Assembly (NCBI GenBank): GCA_937926845.1
Contig: CALBBS010000169.1
Location: forward strand, 1 to 7,638
From: an uncultured Atopobium sp.
GTDB taxonomy: Bacteria > Actinomycetota > Coriobacteriia > Coriobacteriales > Atopobiaceae
DNA: 7,638 nucleotides
Direction of reading: 5' to 3'
The position numbers and the translations under genes are program-made. Below the pieces are notes generated by a model. That model was not told the origin of the DNA. It ran no database searches and saw only the letters and a program-made list of their open reading frames with translations. Shown here piece after piece: positions 5,111 through 7,638 of this stretch; within the stretch, counting starts at the first letter, position 1; each line of letters opens with the position of its first letter.

Positions 5111-6052
5111 ATGTCCGAATTTATCCGACCAAACGTGTCGGTAGATGAAATCGGCGCAAACGTCGCTCGTGTGAGCGTAGAGCCGCTTGAGCGTGGCTAT
5201 GGTGACACGCTTGGCAACTCCCTCCGCCGCGTACTGCTTTCCTCTCTTGAGGGAGCTGCGGTTGAGGCCATCCAGATTGATGGCGTTCAGCATGAGTTCA
5301 CTACGGTTGAAGGCGTCTATGAGGACGTTACTGACATCGTTCTGAACGTTAAGGGCCTAGTTTTCCGCAACACCAACAACTCTGATGAGGCTGAGGCTTC
5401 CATCTCTGTTGATGGTCCTTGCAAAGTCACTGGTGCTGATCTTGATGTTCCTATGGGCTACGAGCTGGTTAACCCAGCTCAGCACATTTGCACCCTTGCT
5501 GAGGGAGCTCATCTTTCCATGAGGCTTCGCCTTGGTAATGGTCGCGGCTATGTTTCCGGTGAGGATAACGAGCGTGAGAGCGATCCAATTGGATTCATTC
5601 ACGTTGATTCGATCTTCTCGCCAGTTCGCCGCTGCGCTAAGGCTGTTGAGCCTTGCCGTGTTGGCCGTCACACCGACTATGATCGTCTGGTGCTTGAGGT
5701 TGAGACCAATGGTGCAATCAGCCCTCGCGAGGCTGTCGTTGAGGCTGCAAACATCATTAACCAGCACATGAGCGCATTCATGGGACTTACTGATTTTGAC
5801 GAGACTCAGGAAGAGGCTTCGATTTTTGCTAAGGCAGACGTCGAGGACGATTCCGAGCTTGAGAAGCAGGTTGAGGATTTGGACCTTTCCGTCCGTTCTT
5901 ACAACTGCCTCAAGCGTGCAGGAATTCACTCTGTCCGTCAGCTCGTTGATTTCTCTGAGAACGATCTTCTCAACATCAGAAACTTTGGTGTTAAGTCTAT
6001 TGAAGAAGTCAAGGAAAAGCTCGAGAGCATGGGCCTGTCCCTTAAGGCTTAG
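5111..6052 (+). CDS. rpoA: DNA-directed RNA polymerase subunit alpha
   Basis: The alpha dimer nucleates assembly of RNA polymerase and its C-terminal domain contacts promoter UP elements and activators. From the ATG at 5111 the product has 313 residues, in the usual range. The N-terminal domain includes the dimerisation helix DTLGNSLRRVLLSS (32-45), the TTVEGVYEDVTDIVLNVK stretch (64-81) and the RVGRHTDYDRLVLEVETNG segment (183-201). An acidic linker (about 230-258) leads to the C-terminal domain with VRSYNCLKRAGIHSVRQL (261-278) and NFGVKSIEEVKEKL (291-304). R262 corresponds to the E. coli DNA-binding R265, and N265 and C266 follow in the same motif. Both domains are intact. It is preceded by rpsD and followed 33 bases later by rplQ, the standard arrangement. 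Confidence 0.97.
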   Translation: MSEFIRPNVSVDEIGANVARVSVEPLERGYGDTLGNSLRRVLLSSLEGAAVEAIQIDGVQHEFTTVEGVYEDVTDIVLNVKGLVFRNTNNSDEAEASISVDGPCKVTGADLDVPMGYELVNPAQHICTLAEGAHLSMRLRLGNGRGYVSGEDNERESDPIGFIHVDSIFSPVRRCAKAVEPCRVGRHTDYDRLVLEVETNGAISPREAVVEAANIINQHMSAFMGLTDFDETQEEASIFAKADVEDDSELEKQVEDLDLSVRSYNCLKRAGIHSVRQLVDFSENDLLNIRNFGVKSIEEVKEKLESMGLSLKA

Positions 6053-6085
6053 TCGCGCCTTGTCACGCATAGGAGAATGTAAATT

Positions 6086-6571
6086 ATGAGGCACAATAAG
6101 AAGAGGGGCATGAAGCTTGGTACTGATGCTAGCCACACCAAGGCCATCAAGAAGAGCCTGATCCAAGCCCTTTTCACTAACGATCGTATTAAGACTCTTG
6201 ACGTCCGCGCTAAGGCAGTTCGCGGCGAGGTCGACAAGGTCATCACTTGGGCAAAGCGCGGCGACCTTCACGCTCGTCGTCTCGCTATGGCCAAGGTTGG
6301 TAACGCAGAGCTTGTCCGTGAGGTATTTGACAAGGCTGCTCAGGGTATGTGGGCTGACCGCAACGGCGGCTACACCCGCATCATGAAGCTTGGTCCTCGT
6401 AAGGGCGATGCTTCCGAGGTTGTTATCCTTGAGCTTGTTACCGAGCCAGTTCAGCCAAAGGCTTCTAACAAGAAGGCTAAGGCTACCAAGGTTGCTCCTG
6501 CTCCTGTAAAGGAAGAGGAGACCGAGGCTCCAGCAGAGGAGACTGAGCAGACCGAAGAGGCTGCAGAGTAA
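6086..6571 (+). CDS. rplQ: 50S ribosomal protein L17 (bL17) with acidic C-terminal extension
   Basis: L17 is a large-subunit protein near the peptide exit tunnel. Residues 1 to about 121 match the standard protein: MRHNKKRGMKLGTDASHTKA at the start, the IKKSLIQALFTNDRIKTLD helix, and NGGYTRIMKLGPRKGDASE (93-111). The remaining roughly 40 residues form a low-complexity tail, first lysine/alanine-rich (KASNKKAKATKVAPAP) and then glutamate/alanine-rich (EEETEAPAEETEQTEEAAE). Such tails are common in actinobacterial L17, while E. coli and Bacillus versions are shorter. AGGAGA at 6071-6076 lies nine bases before the ATG; an in-frame ATG-TAA pair lies between them (6077-6082). It is the last gene before a strong terminator and so ends the ribosomal cluster. 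Confidence 0.96.
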   Translation: MRHNKKRGMKLGTDASHTKAIKKSLIQALFTNDRIKTLDVRAKAVRGEVDKVITWAKRGDLHARRLAMAKVGNAELVREVFDKAAQGMWADRNGGYTRIMKLGPRKGDASEVVILELVTEPVQPKASNKKAKATKVAPAPVKEEETEAPAEETEQTEEAAE

Positions 6572-6591
6572 CTTCTGTCAAAGTGAATCTG

Positions 6592-6625
6592 AAGAGGTCC
6601 TGGCTTTTTGCTGGGACCTCTTTTT
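6592..6625 (+). terminator. Intrinsic terminator after rplQ
   Basis: AAGAGGTCC (6592-6600) pairs perfectly with GGACCTCTT (6614-6622). The stem extends by four more pairs, two of them G-U, to a TTTTT loop (6605-6609). A run of five T residues (6621-6625) follows. This is a classic Rho-independent terminator and marks the end of the ribosomal-protein transcription unit. Confidence 0.92.
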
Positions 6626-6644
6626 CAAATGAAGGAGGGTTGTC

Positions 6645-7638
6645 ATGATTGAGTTCAAAAACGTATCTTTTGCATACGGTATGTCAGCTACACCACAATC
6701 CATGACTGACTCTGCTTCTGAAGATGCCATAGCAGCCACTGAGAGCCAATCTCCGCACCCAATGGCACTAACCCTTGATAACGTTTCATTTACCCTAAAG
6801 CCGGGCTCTAGAACGGTTGTGCTTGGTCACAATGGTTCAGGCAAGTCAACGCTTGCAAATCTTTGTAATGCATCACTTTTTCCTCTATCCGGAGAGGTTT
6901 TAGTAGACGGTAATTCAGTTGCTGTAGTGCCTTCTACTCAGATTTCTTCTGTTGTGGGAATGGTTCGCCAAGATCCAACAGCGCAGCTGGTATGTGCAAC
7001 TGTCTTCGATGAGGTTGCCTTTGGTCCTGCTAATCTTGGTTTGCCAAAAGAAGAGATAGTTTCTCGCGTTACTCAAACACTGGAGCTTTGTGGCATTGCC
7101 GATTTGATTGACGCGCCTACCCATACGCTTTCTGGAGGCCAACAGCAGCTTGTTTCTATTGCAGCAGCGCTTTCAGTGCATCCACGTTATCTGGTGCTTG
7201 ATGAGGCATTTGCTCAGCTTGATACTCGATTCAGAAATCACCTTTCTAACCTGGTAAACACTCTTGTTACAAACGGAATGGGTATGCTTGAGATTTCTCA
7301 TTCATTTGAGTCTCTTCCCGGGGCTGACCAGGTACTTGTTTTGGAGAAAGGCCAGCTAGTTTGGTCGGGAACTCCCACAGAGTTTCTCTTGGATGCAAAC
7401 GCAATCGCAAGCGCTGATTTTGATGATGTACTCACAGCAACAGCGCATGTAGCTGCACAGGCTGGCTATACGTTTGATGTGCCTTTTAAAGCATCAGAGT
7501 TTGTTGCGTTTCTTGTTCAGAACAACCTTGCGTTTGATGCTTTGGATACCCTTGTGTATAAGCGCGCCCTTGAGGTGGTGCGAGCAGACAACTATGACGG
7601 AATCCAGGCGCTTGGAGAGACGCACGAGCTGGCGGTTT
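6645..7638 (+). CDS. ecfA: ECF-type ABC transporter ATPase (EcfA/CbiO family), 5' part
   Basis: The frame starts at an ATG six bases after AGGAGGG (6633-6639) and is still open at the window edge; 331 residues are visible. It is an ABC ATPase with Walker A GHNGSGKST (61-69), Q-loop Q109 in VRQDPTAQLV, signature LSGGQQQ (162-168), Walker B YLVLDE (182-187, catalytic E187), D-loop AQLD (190-193) and switch H219. The QDP...VFDEVAFGPANLGLP pattern is typical of energy-coupling-factor ATPases, which drive vitamin or metal uptake with EcfT and a substrate-binding S component at the membrane. Position after rplQ also fits, since ecfA genes often follow it in Gram-positive bacteria. Two oddities stand out: a Ser/Ala/Gln-rich insertion of about 30 residues (roughly 12-41) between the A-loop Y11 and the LDNVSF strand, and leucine in place of the usual arginine after the signature. 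Whether it is EcfA1 or EcfA2 and its substrate cannot be told. Confidence 0.9.
   Translation, partial: MIEFKNVSFAYGMSATPQSMTDSASEDAIAATESQSPHPMALTLDNVSFTLKPGSRTVVLGHNGSGKSTLANLCNASLFPLSGEVLVDGNSVAVVPSTQISSVVGMVRQDPTAQLVCATVFDEVAFGPANLGLPKEEIVSRVTQTLELCGIADLIDAPTHTLSGGQQQLVSIAAALSVHPRYLVLDEAFAQLDTRFRNHLSNLVNTLVTNGMGMLEISHSFESLPGADQVLVLEKGQLVWSGTPTEFLLDANAIASADFDDVLTATAHVAAQAGYTFDVPFKASEFVAFLVQNNLAFDALDTLVYKRALEVVRADNYDGIQALGETHELAV

Noticed and set aside
4472..5293. Long antisense open frame opposite rpsD and the start of rpoA
   Set aside because: It lies entirely opposite conserved genes, its product resembles no family I recognise, it spans a gene boundary, and the biased codon use of highly expressed genes often leaves the reverse frame free of stops.
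6077..6082. ATG-TAA start-stop pair before rplQ
   Set aside because: It directly abuts the AGGAGA element with no spacer, so initiation there is unlikely; it is probably accidental.
5357..6271. Long antisense open frame opposite rpoA and rplQ
   Set aside because: Same reasoning: opposite two clear conserved genes, no recognisable domain, and best explained by codon bias.
1..7638. Mobile element, CRISPR array, prophage, tRNA or defence system
   Set aside because: No repeat-spacer pattern, transposase, integrase, inverted terminal repeat or tRNA cloverleaf was seen; the order is conserved chromosomal backbone.

Overview
The window is the 3' part of a bacterial spc/alpha ribosomal-protein cluster followed by the start of an ECF-type transporter locus, all on the + strand. 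Gene order is rplO (3' part) - secY - adk - map - infA - rpmJ - rpsM - rpsK - rpsD - rpoA - rplQ - terminator - ecfA (5' part). This order, the extended acidic/alanine-rich tail on L17, the medium G+C content and the sequence style of RpoA, S4 and Adk suggest an actinobacterium of the class Coriobacteriia (Atopobium/Olsenella-like). That placement comes from remembered family character, not from a database search.

Region 1-1604 ends the spc segment: the C-terminal part of L15, then SecY starting on a GTG that shares one base with the L15 stop codon. A near-ideal intrinsic terminator (1622-1654) follows secY, so adk and map (1672-3083, coupled by an ATGA overlap) probably depend on partial read-through or on a promoter I cannot recognise. 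A 113-base gap before infA holds a plausible sigma-70-type promoter. infA starts on TTG.

Between infA and rpmJ lies a 146-base gap with an almost continuous series of predicted hairpins. The 5' arm of the largest one can instead pair with the rpmJ Shine-Dalgarno region and the A of its start codon. This is the most interesting unexplained structure in the window and a candidate regulatory leader for the alpha segment (L36, S13, S11, S4, RpoA, L17). The genes rpmJ to rplQ are tightly packed with good ribosome binding sites and end in a strong terminator (6592-6625). Twenty bases later an ECF-type ABC ATPase gene begins and runs off the window. It carries an unusual serine/alanine-rich insertion between its A-loop tyrosine and the Walker A motif.

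Together the genes supply ribosomal proteins of both subunits, the translocon channel, adenylate homeostasis, removal of initiator methionine, an initiation factor and the RNA polymerase alpha subunit. I see no mobile element, CRISPR array, tRNA, rRNA, prophage or defence gene. No stretch longer than 300 bases lacks a gene. Apart from the rpmJ leader, this is ordinary, highly conserved chromosomal backbone.
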